A stretch of DNA of 64,000 nucleotides from Apostichopus japonicus (lineage: Eukaryota; Echinodermata; Holothuroidea; Aspidochirotida; Stichopodidae): contig NC_092572.1 of assembly GCF_037975245.1 (NCBI RefSeq), forward strand, positions 21,936,489 through 22,000,488. Direction: 5' to 3'. The notes under the pieces are model-generated. The model worked only from the letters and a program-made list of their open reading frames with translations, was not told the DNA's origin and searched no databases. The translations under genes and the position numbers were made by a program. This document shows, piece by piece, positions 1 through 12,900 of the stretch; position 1 is the first letter of the stretch; every line of letters begins with the position of its first letter.

Positions 1-690
1 GGAATGGGCATTTTGGGGGTCTACTGGCAGGGGTACCCCCCCCAATATAAATTACTGGAAATTCCCATCCCTTACATATGAAGTGATACCATTTTCCAGT
101 AGTTTTCAACTGGTTACCTCATGAGCTCATCTAGGTCAATGGGGGATGGGCATTTTGGGGGTCTACTGACAGGGTTACCCCACCAATGTAAATGACTGGA
201 AATGCCCATCTCTTACATATGAAGTGATACCTATCATTTTCCAGCAATTTTTCAAGTGGTTATCTCATGAGCTGACCTAAGTCAATGAGGGAATGGGCAT
301 TTTGGGGGTCTACTGGCAGGGGTACCCCCCCAATATAAATTACTGGAAATTCCCATCCCTTACATATGAAGTGATACCATTTTCCAGTAGTTTTCAACTG
401 GTTACATCATGAGCTCATCTAGGTCAATGGGGGATGGGCATTTTGGGGGTCTACTGGCAGGGGTACCCCACCAATAAAAATTACTGGCAATGCCCATCAG
501 TTGTATCTGAAGCCCTAAGCAACATTTTCCCGTAGGTTTCAAGTGGTTACCTCATGAGCTGACCTAGGTCAGCCTTGAGGAGTCAATTATAGATCACTGG
601 CAGGGGTACCCCAGCACCAATAATTACTGGCAATGGCCATTTGTTGCTCTTGGGGCCATACCTGACATATTGTACTTACTTTGATGTGTT
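1..690. repeat. Minisatellite, unit about 145 bp
   Basis: GGGCATTTTGGGGGTCTACT recurs near 5, 146, 294 and 434, each time followed by GGGGTACCCC-like sequence, CCATC..TTACATATGAAG and CATGAGCT. A fifth, more divergent unit runs to about 690. The array extends beyond the left edge. Confidence 0.85.
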
Positions 691-1494
691 ACCATGAAAA
701 CTGATCTAGGTTAGCTATCAGGTGACTTTAAAATTGCTCTCCCAGCCACACCCACCACAGTCGGTTTGCCAGTCGTCTGGTTACAGGAATGCACTGTGAA
801 CATTGTGATGTACAAGGCAATTGGTTACCTTCCCAGCTAACCAAACCCTCTGGGATCCCGGTCTATTGGGATCATTATTAACATGATTAACATAATTATT
901 AAGCTTTGAGAAATAACTTGGTGTTATGCTGTGCAAAGCTAATAATAATTTGGTAAAGCTGCTATTCCTGGCTTATAATTTGAGGGACCTAGATTTAAAT
1001 GTATACCTCCCAATATGTTATAAACTTTTAATGTAAATGTATGTTTATGATAATGTGAGTTATCATGTGCTATATCTGTATCTGTGCTTACACGTATATC
1101 ATATTTTCTGTCCACAGGTCAATAATGGTGCAGATTTTGGCTTCCTGAAGACAAGTGGGAGGCCATTTGTAGTTAAGAGAAACACTCTTTGTTCGTGAAG
1201 ACTTAACTGGTGTCGATTTGGGGTACCACTTTAAAACGAAAGTCATGAGGAACCCTTGCCCAAGATTCAACTTTGTATTATTGTGCAGTGCTATACTTTT
1301 GCGATTCATGTTTGATCCATTAACTTGTCTTAACTTTGTTGGAAAAAAAAAATCAGATCTTCAGATTTTATTTACAGTGATTTCTTCTCTATCTGTCGAA
1401 AGTCAGCCGTTTGTAGACATCAGAAGTTTGATCAGAAATAAATACTGCCAACGTACACATTATTTGTGTTTCTTCTGCTCTCTTTTCTTTCAGT

Positions 1495-1870
1495 GATGCT
1501 AGTCAGTGAAACTAGTCGGGTTTAATTCTTTCAGTGAATCTAGTCAGTGCAACTAGTCTGTCGATACCGACTAAGAAAGGTCAGTCGGGAGAGGCACCAT
1601 CCTGACTAATGTAAAACCTGCTATAAACTAGTCGGTGGCTCATATAAATTAGTCGGTAAAGACCGACTAATGTCACCAACTAATGTAACTGACTAATATA
1701 CATTTACCAACTAAGAAATTGTTGATGGACTAAGCTGACGGACTAAGATGACCGACTAAGAAATCCAACTGACTTAGGAATAAATTAGTCGGTATAGCAA
1801 CTGACTAAGGCTATGTTAGTCGGGAGAGGCACCAGATGGACTAACGTTTTGTTAGTCGGTGAACCAATTT
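1495..1870. repeat. Array of TTAGTCGGT / ACCGACTAA motifs in both orientations
   Basis: About 20 occurrences of a 9-base word or close variants, on either strand, are irregularly spaced over 375 bases. GTCGGGAGAGGCACCA occurs twice, near 1585 and 1822. No coding frame spans it. Confidence 0.75.
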
Positions 1871-2574
1871 AAGTTTTCAGTGTATAAGTAAGTGATTTAG
1901 AAGGTAACGTATTTCATTGGTCCGAATTGTAAAATAATGATGCGTAAATAACCCCTTTAGCTTAAATAGGTTGTTGTACAGTTGTACGGATAACCTTATA
2001 ACACATTAAAGCGGGCGTGATTAAAGGTTAAAAGTTAATTTAAAGCTTTAATTAAGTAGTTAAGCGTTACAGGTATCTAATTAATCATGTATATTGTGTA
2101 GTGTCCTGTACTCGACAAGTCTTTTTTTGCTTATTCTTTGTTTATTGTTGATGTTTGTTTTAAAATTTAAAGGTTGCAAAACATAGTATGTATACACTAA
2201 CTTGTCATTGTTATTAGCTGAGAGACAAAATGTTTGTTTAAATGCTCTCATTGGTAAAACAAGTGTGTAATTGAGAGTAGATCTGTTTAGTAGTTTGCTT
2301 TTGGTGCTCATGATCTATCTTGGGTGCCTCTTTCTTTAAACAAAGCATGTTGGGATCACTGTGACCCTATTCTGGCTGTGATCATATTGGAGCAGTAATA
2401 TATGCTCTTCGGTTGATTAATAACCAACAACGTCTGAGGAGCTGACCCTCAGAACAACGGGCACTTCTAAAGGAACCTTGTAGGAGAAAGAAGCCCTGAA
2501 GTCGAATGATATCTAGCAGAGGCTTTCCGGTCAAGATGAAAGCTTAGGAACGCAAAAATACAATGTCCCATCAA

Positions 2575-2700
2575 TGTTTATTATTATCACACGGTCACAG
2601 GCTTGATATAAGGGGACTAGGCGGGGAATGGAACCGTTAAGTCATTCGATTTTCGTGCCCATGCTCTATACAATATGCTTTTTCTTACAAAGTATACCAA
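2575..2700 (+). mobile_element. Degenerate 3' part of the U2-headed retroposon
   Basis: It shares TTATCACACGGTCACAGGC, GGGGACTAGG, TTTTCGTGCCCATG and GCTTTTTCTT with the body and tail of the two better copies. The U2-like head is not recognisable. Confidence 0.55.
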
Positions 2701-3935
2701 CATTTCCCAGGAAGACTCTTCTCAGAACTGTTATGCAATTATAGGCAATTGTTATAGAATCCACGGTACTGCTTCCATTTCAGTAGTTTCAAAATTAAAA
2801 AGAGGAATTTCAGTTAGGCAAATAAATACTACATAATAACAACAAAAAACATGAAGTGAAATAAAACCATGTAGGACGCCTACAAAAGTTTAGGAACAAA
2901 GTAATGTAAACATCATGACAATGACTTACAAGCATTTGTGAGATGTTTATCATATGGATTTATTAAGCTAACAGTAGTGGTGACTTAGGTTTTATGGGCC
3001 CAGTGACGGCAGGGGTGTTTTACCCTGAATTCCTGAAACGTGCACTAGACACGAGGTTAGTAATGGAAAAAGGCAAAATTGGAAACATAGCTCAAAGTGA
3101 AAAGAATTACTTCGCCCACCGAATTAGTCTTGTTCAGTTTATTTATGTTGTGCACATGAAACATGTGATGGACTATTTAGCGCAGATATCCCCCACAACA
3201 ATTGCCGAATATAATTTCTAAAGGACAAAATTTAAGGCCTGCGAGAATTCACAAATCGGAAGAGCAAAGTATACGGGCGAAATTTTCGTTTTCAGTTCCG
3301 CTTCCAAAAAACTGTAAAGGGTCGCTAACGTTGGGTATCCTGTCCCCTTTTCGTTTACCCAAAGTAGCACAGGAGCAGGTACGGCGAGAGTTCCAAGATA
3401 TTTTAAAAGACTTGAAGAAAGTACAACAATTCCTTATACTATGTACGAGAATTTGTTTAAGGTGGTCATCATAATATGAAAAAGAATGATAGACGAATTA
3501 AAATACCACCTTACCGCACGATCCTATTCCTCAAATATCGTGATAGCTGTGGAATATCCCGACATCTTTCTGAAAATATGACATAAATTGGATGGTTATG
3601 AGCGAGTATAAACTTGTAAATAAGTATAGATATTAAATCGTTTGGCAGAGCATTTTTATTTCAGAATCTTAGATTCCTTAACATTTTACACATAATTGGT
3701 GCAGCAAAGGTTACTTAGTGAACGCTACTGCAATATAAGCCATTAAACATTCAAAACAAAGAATGATATATGTATTTTTGGAGTAGAATTGCCCATATCG
3801 TAAGATATATGATCAAACGCTGTAAAAATGCTGTAAACAATTTATTGATACTGCAATGTATGTGTAATGTGGCGGATCTGTCGATTTATATGGTACCCCA
3901 TAATCTTTGAAGGAAACTTCAATAGAGACAATTAT

Positions 3936-6900
3936 TTATATCAACATGGAAGAGGTCTTACTGTGAGTTGACTTGATGATGAGAGCAGCAACGACGAACG
4001 TTACAACTACTAACGTTATGATATTTTCCCAGCTTTTATTCGAATTGCTGACTGTCAACGAGGTACAAGTGAGAGAAAAAACAGGTTACTAAGCGTTGCG
4101 TATATCAAAAATAGCTAAAGTTTAGGAAACTTGAATAATATTAAATAAGTTTGCTTACACATTCGTCGTGTCTAAGTTTACTGTAAATATTTTCGTGCTT
4201 TTCACTATTAACAATATCATTATTAACAATATCCGAGTTTGCAATAGTTCATCTACAAGTGGCGGCACCAGCAGGTGGAGGTGTTGAAAGGGAGGTTCTT
4301 CACCCTAGAACCCCACTACGGCCCTACGATATAGAGAAATTTAAGTATAATTCCTTTTTCTAACATGTATTTTTGCTCTACAAAATCGATACAAAGGCGA
4401 GCAAGAACTATCTAGTGCGTCTTTGCCCTTCCAAATGTCCCCCCAAACTGTTAATCTGCCACCCCCCCCCCCCCTCCGCTCACAATTTGGAATTTCTGGT
4501 GCCGACACTACATCTAACGCCATATTCTACAATTCATGTAGTATTTGATTTGTACGATTAAATTAATTATATTGTCACCCGAAATACAGTGTTCAAGTGG
4601 CATTTCGACAAATATCCTTCAACAGTTTACGTACGTGTCTCTTCCACTTTGACTATACCGCTCACATCAATTCCACCGACTACATTGCTAGCTGTGCACC
4701 TGTACATTCCGTTCACGTTGATTTTAATAGGCAAGTGAAATTCCAACAGTTGAGTAGTAAAGTTTGACTTGACGAGAGCCTTAAGGGCAACTGTTTTCCA
4801 TTCAAGTTGTTCATCTATTCTTTGAAGGAAAACATCTGGTGGAGGATTACCGTCTACCTTGCATACAAACAGTACGATGTCTGCATCGTTTTTGATGTAC
4901 AATTTGGATGCAGTTATCATTTTGACTGTTGCTGGGTCTGTTAGAAAGGTACATGTAACAACGCAGTCAAGTCATACAATCTGTTATTCATTAAGAACGG
5001 CTACACTGTATGCACCAGTCAAGTTAGAATGGGAAGTTTATTCATTATGGTATCGGGAGGAATATAGGTCTGTTTTTCTTATGGAAGTCTCTGATATTCA
5101 ATGACCGTACGTAGTCTATCAGATCAGGCTCGATTTCGTTCATTTTCGTTGCAACTATTTTAGTACCAAGGTTTGAACCCAAATTGTAGTGCCTTCAAAT
5201 TTCTCTATACATATCTCGATTTGTGATGCTTCGGGTTATCTGTAAGTGTTATTTTGAGTGTAAAAAGAGTAAAAGACGGTGGGAAAGCGTCGTAGAACTA
5301 CACAAAGCTCTGTCGTTGTAATTTTTTGCTATTCCGAACATAACCAACAATATCTAAGTCCAAGTTTCGTAAGGCCCTGAATTGAGGGGTAGTACGAAGT
5401 GAGCTATATAAATTGCTGATTTTTCATTTTCATGTTCAGTACTGTGGTTTTCATGGTACTATATAGTGCAAAATTAATGTTAAAAACCAGTGTCATTGAA
5501 TACACTCATTATGAGTGCAATATATTCCTCATTTCTCGCTTCTCGGCCTTTTGGCTAAGATTATGTGTAGTATCAGTTCTTTTCGAGGGGAATGGTGATA
5601 CACACCCGATGATGATCACACAGTCACAGACCCGATGCAAGGGGACTGGGGTTGAGAGCGGATCAGTCGTTCAGTAGTTTGGTTTTAGTGCCCAGGTTCT
5701 TTCCTGGGCGACTTTTTCTTGAAAAGTATTCCTCATTTCTACATAAGTGCCATCAAAACAAAATTTTACTGTTTTGAAATCTTTAAAATGTTTGCAATAA
5801 GATCACCGAATGCAATGAGCAGTGTAGGGAGCCGCAGGTTTTTTGAAAGTATTCTACAGAAAGTATTGTACATTTAGGAAGTATTTAGAAAGTATTGTAC
5901 AGCAATTTCATGGATAAGTGAGTTAACCGATTTTCAGTAAGTTGCTGTGCTTTTAATATTATTAGCATGTTCAGGAGATAAGTAACTGCAGCTTTAGTCT
6001 TCAATTAATCTTTATTGAGGGCTTTTATTATTAAAGTTAACTACTTGGGTCAGTTTAAATCCCAACCTATTTTATTCCACATTAGTATGGTTTGGTGTTA
6101 CTATGACAATGTTACATTGATATGCATACTGTATGTCATTCATGTATTATCAACGTTTTTATGTTATACCTAACATCTGTCAACTCTGTAAATTGCTACT
6201 GCCAACTAGTGTTCCACAGACGAACAAATCATATTTGGTCAGTGAACATGAATCCCAGTGTCATCAGCAGGGATTCTACAAATTAACAAAACATTTTACC
6301 TTTTCGTTTTCTGTAGATAATGATGCTGTGCCATCAGTCCTGGGCAAAGAAACAGTGATGCACCAGAAAGTATAATGAAATGGTAATTCCTCGTCAATGC
6401 ATTTTCACCTAGCTGACACTTCAAACACATGTGGGAAGTTTATGACAGGAGAAGGATTGCAGAATTGATTTCTTTAGGGAATCTGAATGTCAAGCAAAGT
6501 AAGTGTAAAGACAATAGAAGTGTAAGTTTAAGGCAGGAACTTGTAGGTAAATTTCATAGAAACCACTGGATTTGACATTACACAACAAGTTTCATATGAA
6601 TAACCACCAGATGAAAAGGTGTGTAAAACTTGGAACCCGAAGCCAAGATGGAGACCAGTTCAGAGTTATGAGGGGTATTTCATAATTTCAAAAGATTTCA
6701 ATATGAAGCTTGCATCCCCAGAGAGTACTATTTAACATCCTTGAAAACAATTAAAGCAAGTTTGCAAAGTGAATTCTTCAATGTTAATGCATGGAATGCA
6801 AAGCTTACATACATAAGTGATTTGAATTTTAAGTGGTGAAGTATTTGTCAATAGTCAATAGCCAATTGTGGGAGTTCACAAACTTGTGTAGTGTATACCT

Positions 6901-9900
6901 CTATGTAGCATATTTTTTTACAGTGTGGCTTGCCTGCTCTTGCAGTATGAAGTGAAGCTTAGAGAGAGATGTAGGCTAATAAACATTAACTTTAGTCCCT
7001 ACAGACAAAGTCAATGGAGTAGAAATAATAGTGCCTCTCATTGGTTATTCTCCATCCTACCCAACCAAATTGTTTTACCACTTGTCAATTGTAGTTTCAC
7101 AGGGTTGTACTGGTGGAAAGTCTAGAAGAAAGACCCCAGGCAAGTCTGTTTTAACCTTTTAACTTGGATACAGAAACATCATATGGTATGTGTACATTTT
7201 GAGGTGACCATCAGTACTTTAATTACTATTATTTTGTTACATAGTCCTGATAGTACTCGTAGGGTGTTACCATCTATGAGAGAGGCGCAGAATTCAGTGA
7301 ACAGTTACTGTTACATACATTTATTAATTGCAAACTAAAATGATGCAGGGACACTTTCAGGCATCATACTAAACTGTAAATGGCTTATTGGATATATACT
7401 ATATATCGCCGGTGCCTTTCAATCATAAGGTCCCCGGTTCGAGTCACTCCCAGATTAATGTATGTCGTCAAGTTACAGAGTTGTTAACAATTAACAATTC
7501 ATAATCATGGACGTTAAATATGAATGTAAGAGACTGACTTCGGTCAGCTTGCGGCTTTGATAAGCCAATGAGGCTTCTTCGCGAGTTCCTGCTTGCAGGA
7601 GGATCTAATATAAATATATACATACATTATATACAAATAATTGTAGAGAGATCCTTGTGATGTGTGTATGTAAACTATTGTGTGCTGATGTCTGCATATG
7701 GTTGCATTGCAACCTTCAAGAAGCATTTTCAGTTGTACCAAAATGATGTTTCATGAATGAATGGTTATTCAAACAAATTGAAACAGCATTGTCAGGTATT
7801 GCTCATTCCCTTACTAGTAAAAAGGTACTTTAAAATTGAGGGTCCAGCTCTGGCCCGTGGTCAGCTGCTCAGATTTGAAGGGGCAACGTTTATGTTTGGA
7901 AGGGTACTTGCATGACTCAATCATGATTGTCTGTTTCTGAAATCATCACTGAAAAAAATGGGGGCCTAAGAAGAATGCCCCCTGGCCTAGGGTTTCCATA
8001 CGTCTGTATGTTCCTGGTCATATCCTCCACCTAGGTTTCGATATCTTTAACCGGAAGTCGGGAATTTCTACGAAAAAACAACATGAAACTAATAATCAGA
8101 GAAACGCTGAGAGGGAGGGGAGGTTGAAACCGTTCCGATCTCGTTCATCTTTCGTCAGCTGATAGGTCACTGGTTTGTTTCTACGGTGTTGTCAATTTAG
8201 CAGTTTTAGGGCTAGCGTGTTGTTTTCCTTAATCTTCAGCCACGCACATAATTACAATTTTTATATTGCTATTACAACCATAAATAAAATGTTGATAGTA
8301 TACAATTTTTATGGCTTCTTTTACACTGTAGCATTTGTTTTCCTTGTCCTTGCATTTAAGGCATTCATCAATGTTCAAATATGACATACCTACCCTGCCA
8401 CCACCCCCTGTGGCTCTGGGCCTGGTTCGCTGGATTACCTATTTTTCTTTTGAGACTGTTTTAGTTGATTGGTACCTGAGATATGGTCTTACGTTAGGTG
8501 TGTTACCTTGGTGAACATTGACAGTTTCTCATAGAGAATGGGCCTTGATGACCATTAAGCATTACCTCTATCTGCCTATTATAATGTGTGACGTTGGACC
8601 TCTGAAGGCATCACCTCAATAAAAAATCCTAATAGTGAATGCTCACCAAGTTGTTTACGCAAGGAAGATCTGTGTTTTTTCTGAAGTCATGTATATCATG
8701 TTGCTTTGAAAAGTCATTGCTGCCTTTAATAAATATTACACACTGTGAAATGTGACGCCATTTGTTGTTTCCTCGAAAACATACACCTCTCCGATCATCA
8801 AACATGTATAAAAATATTCCCAAGGACATTCCTCTACAACTCTCATCCAGAAAACCTTGGTACTAAATAGGTGCAACGAAAGTCAGTTTATAAGCTCTTT
8901 TGAAGCCTGTCCTGACAGGCAACGGTAAACAATGATTCCTGAAGTAATGTGTCATATTGATTCATTATGAATATAAGAGCGATCCGTGGGGTCACTGAAT
9001 ACATCTACACTTTTAATCAATTTGACCAATGAACTTTGACTTTTGGTGCCACGGCAACTTTGGCTATGGCAACTAACATAGTTAAAATGTCTCAATTGGC
9101 AAAGGAACTAAAATATCTCATCGTCACTATGAAAGCGATGAGATAATAATACGTGAGGGGAATCATGTGTTAATGAAAACCTGAAGTACACTAGGCTACA
9201 CTAATCGGTTTTCAATCTGAGTATCTACATACAATGTATTTTGGTTAGTTATCACAAAAATTAACAAGCTTCATGTTTTGCATTCCAGAGATGTCTTTGT
9301 TTCTCTTTGTGGGTCGCTGTACATGCCACAAATACGCAGCATGATATGATAATTATTGTGGCCACTCACCAGTTATGCCAGAAAATACCCTTACTCGCCA
9401 ATTAGAAGTAATACAGATGATATTCTTAACATAATGCAGTAAAAAATGTGAACACTTGTGAACAAGTGTGATAACGACAACTTTATTATGTTAATGATAC
9501 TATAAATACTCACACCACACATTTAAGGTCACTTTAGATACAGCTCTGTGGTCGTCTTGGACGGTACAAAGTAAATCCTTATCATTGTGTTTACGATCAG
9601 TTGGAAAGGCTACCACCTCACATATAATTGCACCATTGTTATCTTTTGTAGCGTGAACTTCATACATTACGTCTCTTGGAGAAAACGTGTTGTAGTCTAA
9701 AGCCCATGAAAATTCCAATGTCGGTATAGGCGCAACCGGAACGCAACATACTGCGGTAATCTTGTCGTTCGCAACGATGGTTCTATTTGTTGTTAGCTCA
9801 GGCTTTCCTATAAAAAAGTAATAATAATTGGAAAACATGGTTAGCACCATATAACGATGGTACATTGATTCTATGCATTATCTGTAATTTCCATGAGTAA

Positions 9901-12900
9901 TATATTCATGTATCAAGAAATGATAGTCATTCATACACCAATGCACAAAATATCTTATCGAACACGGCATATTTAAATAATTAATTCGACTTTCCATTAC
10001 AAATATTGGCACTTTCAATGTATGAAAAGGAGCACTTAAAAATTCGAGGGTGTGTCCGTTCCTCCCACCGCCCCCCCCCCCGAGGGTTATAAATATTGGT
10101 GTCGCTACAATGTGCAATCCTTTTTGCATCTTTCGCCTTGACGGATGCTATTCTTGCACTTGTTAAAAAGGGACAATATTATGAAATGCAAATGAAACGT
10201 TTTTTGGGTCATTAGAAATCTCTGGTTTTATCAGTCCATTGGGATTCACCTTTATGACCACCTTATTAACATTACCGTAAGTCTGAAGAAGAAAATCTTC
10301 CCTCCACAACTTAGATCCTGTTGATAGAACGCAAATATACTTTCCTGCGTCACTGAATGAAATACTGGCAATTTCCAACCAGGAATTTTTCCCATCATCC
10401 GAGAGCGTTAATGTATATCGAAAGTCTTGTACGTGATTTGAACCTTGACGTAGAGGTTTGACTAACAAATTATTCTCGAAGAACCACATCGAAATAATGC
10501 TGTGTTCGGTATAGTTACTCCTGCAGCCTACTTGTACAGAATCCCCGATGGCATTTGTCTGCGTTATGAAGTCTTCATTGCCACCTGTAAGTTAACAGTA
10601 TTCTTAAATGGCAATTTCAAATTTCAAGTGATACGGTATAGTATGTATATATATATTAGATCCTCCTGCAAGCAGGAACTCGCAAATAAGCCTCATTGGC
10701 TTATCAAAGCCGCAAGCTGACCGAAGTCAGACTCTTACATTCATATTTATAGTGTGTGCTGTTTTATACTTGTGAAGAATTTCATATACTACTCTCAAAT
10801 TCCTTTGATTATACGTAAGAACTCATCATGTCAAATCACATTTTTTTATGGGCTTTTTGGTATTTGTTGGGATAACATTTCTCGCATTAATTATCATTTA
10901 TCAGTGCCTTAAAACGATTTTTTATTGTCCCTCGATGGCACGCAGAACTAATTATGTGATCCCGATCAATATTTGACGACGGTAGGGTTGTATAATGCGT
11001 ATCACTTAATTGGAGGTTAAGACATGTAACTCCAGAAGTAAGCTTGTTAAAATCACTACTTCACACGTGCATAAATCATTTGGTGAGAACGATATACGTA
11101 TTAGGTGAATTTCATATTTAGGGTCAACAGAACTAACAGAAGAAAGATGCAACGTTTACCGAAGATGAAAATGGATCCTTCGCTGATTGCAACGGCTTCA
11201 TGATTATTAGACGCAACACACTTGTAGTTGCCTGTAAATTCTTCGTTCACGTTTTCAAAGATGTAAACCCACTTTACTTGACCTCTTTCTGCCGGTAGTT
11301 TGGCAGGTGACTGATCTAGCATCAGCCACTTCCTATTAACCTTCTTCAGCAGAGTAACGGTAGGTTCCGGATTTCCGTCTGATACACACTCGATGTTGAC
11401 GTCGCTGTGTTCTTCGGTTGATAATATATTTCCTTTGTGTAAACGACTTGAAAATGTAAGTTCAACACTCGATGGATCTGTTGAAGAGAAGTTCATTAAG
11501 TCAATGGATAAGTCTATATTCTCTCTAGAGGGGGTTGGGATAACTGGGATCAACATATCATATATTAAAGTACTAAAGATAATCAAAAGTAATGCAACTA
11601 TGTTGTCTGTAAGGAAGTTTGTAAACATGAGCATATTCTGACCCAAATAAAATGGCGTTGATTGGTGGGTTTGTTTCCTTGGAATTTTAGAATCCCACCT
11701 TGACACACATTACCAACCATACAACATGCAAGGCAACTAACAATGGGCATCGCGTGTGAATAATGACACAATGCGACGAAAAAGAAGTGGAGGCGGTAAG
11801 GAAATACGGAAGAAGACAGTGAACGCAATCATTAGAAGCAGTTTATTGACGTTACGATGATAAATAATTGATTCCTAGATTTTTTCTGGTATACTTACAT
11901 GTCACGTGTAATGAAGAGGAGCTGGTGAGGTTAAGGACGTTGTTAACTAGGCAGAGCAGAGTCACATTATTGTGTCCCTTGTGGACACGGAACAAAGTCT
12001 GTCTACAGACTGTGTGTGTTAAGGATGAAATGGTTGAGTCATTTGTGTCAACCGTTTGATGGTTGAGTCGTGTCTCGTTAATATACCATATTATCTCGGC
12101 TTGGTCTGGTGCCAATGCAAATTCTACACAACATTCTGCTGTAACAACCTCTCCTTCGGTGTATGTGTTTCTAATATTTGTTATGTTAGGCTGTGCTGTA
12201 TGAAAGAAGAGAAAGTGTAAACCATAAATGAAAAGTATTTGACAGTTTGTGTTCATATCCGATCAAAGGCGGTGACGCCGCAATTGCAGCCATGAAGATG
12301 CACCTTGCATTTTCGAGTTCATTCCTAATACATATATAAAGTCTCAGTCAAGATAATTTGATTCCGATATGCTGATTTTATCGGTTAGATCCTTAGTAGT
12401 TTACTGGTGTATTTATACGCGATGACGAACAAATGATTTGTTGGGTACAGTTCTTACAATTGAGCTAAAATTTCTAATTGAAACAAAAGCAGCAGCATTA
12501 CAACGGACAATCAATTGGATAGTTGCAGTATAAAATCAGGTTACTCTCTTTAGATATTATGAAATTTAATCTTGTACTAACTTTGAACTTGGAGATGTAT
12601 GGATTGCTCTTCATTGCTTCCACTTTCATAATACGTTAGGCATACATAGAGTCCAGCATCAGGAAAGGAAGTCTTCCTTAACTTTAACCAGGAAGTAGAC
12701 TGTTCATTCACTACTGCAAGCTCAAAATTGTCTTTTTCGACGGTTGTTGTAGGTGAATCTAATCTGATGATATTTTCGTCATTTCTTTTCCAAATGATTG
12801 TGTGCAAGGTTCTTGAAATGTCAATAACGCATTCAAGTTCGGCTGTGTCCCCAAGTTTGGTCATTTTCGCTTCACTGTTCACCGATTCCGCTTTCAAAAA

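Larger units (their letters stand above)
691..3935. other. Non-coding left flank
   Basis: Apart from the motif array and the retroposon relic listed separately, I see no exon. Two adjacent plus-strand frames (2994..3221 and 3202..3474) match nothing I recognise. Minus-strand kinase exons that would continue gene A were looked for here and not found. Confidence 0.5.
4938..9513. other. Large gene A intron
   Basis: This 4.6-kb intron holds the complete U2-headed retroposon and the SINE-like element at 7405. No further Ig exon or other conserved coding pattern was seen in it. Confidence 0.55.

Noticed and set aside
1-690. Possible CRISPR array
   Set aside because: Repeats are ~145-bp contiguous tandem units without unique spacers, in eukaryotic DNA.
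2994-3474. Two overlapping plus-strand open frames
   Set aside because: No recognisable domain, no convincing splice link, and no conserved copy in the window.
5537-5726. Possible functional U2 snRNA gene
   Set aside because: Only the first ~48 bases are U2-like, and the element is flanked by a target-site duplication.
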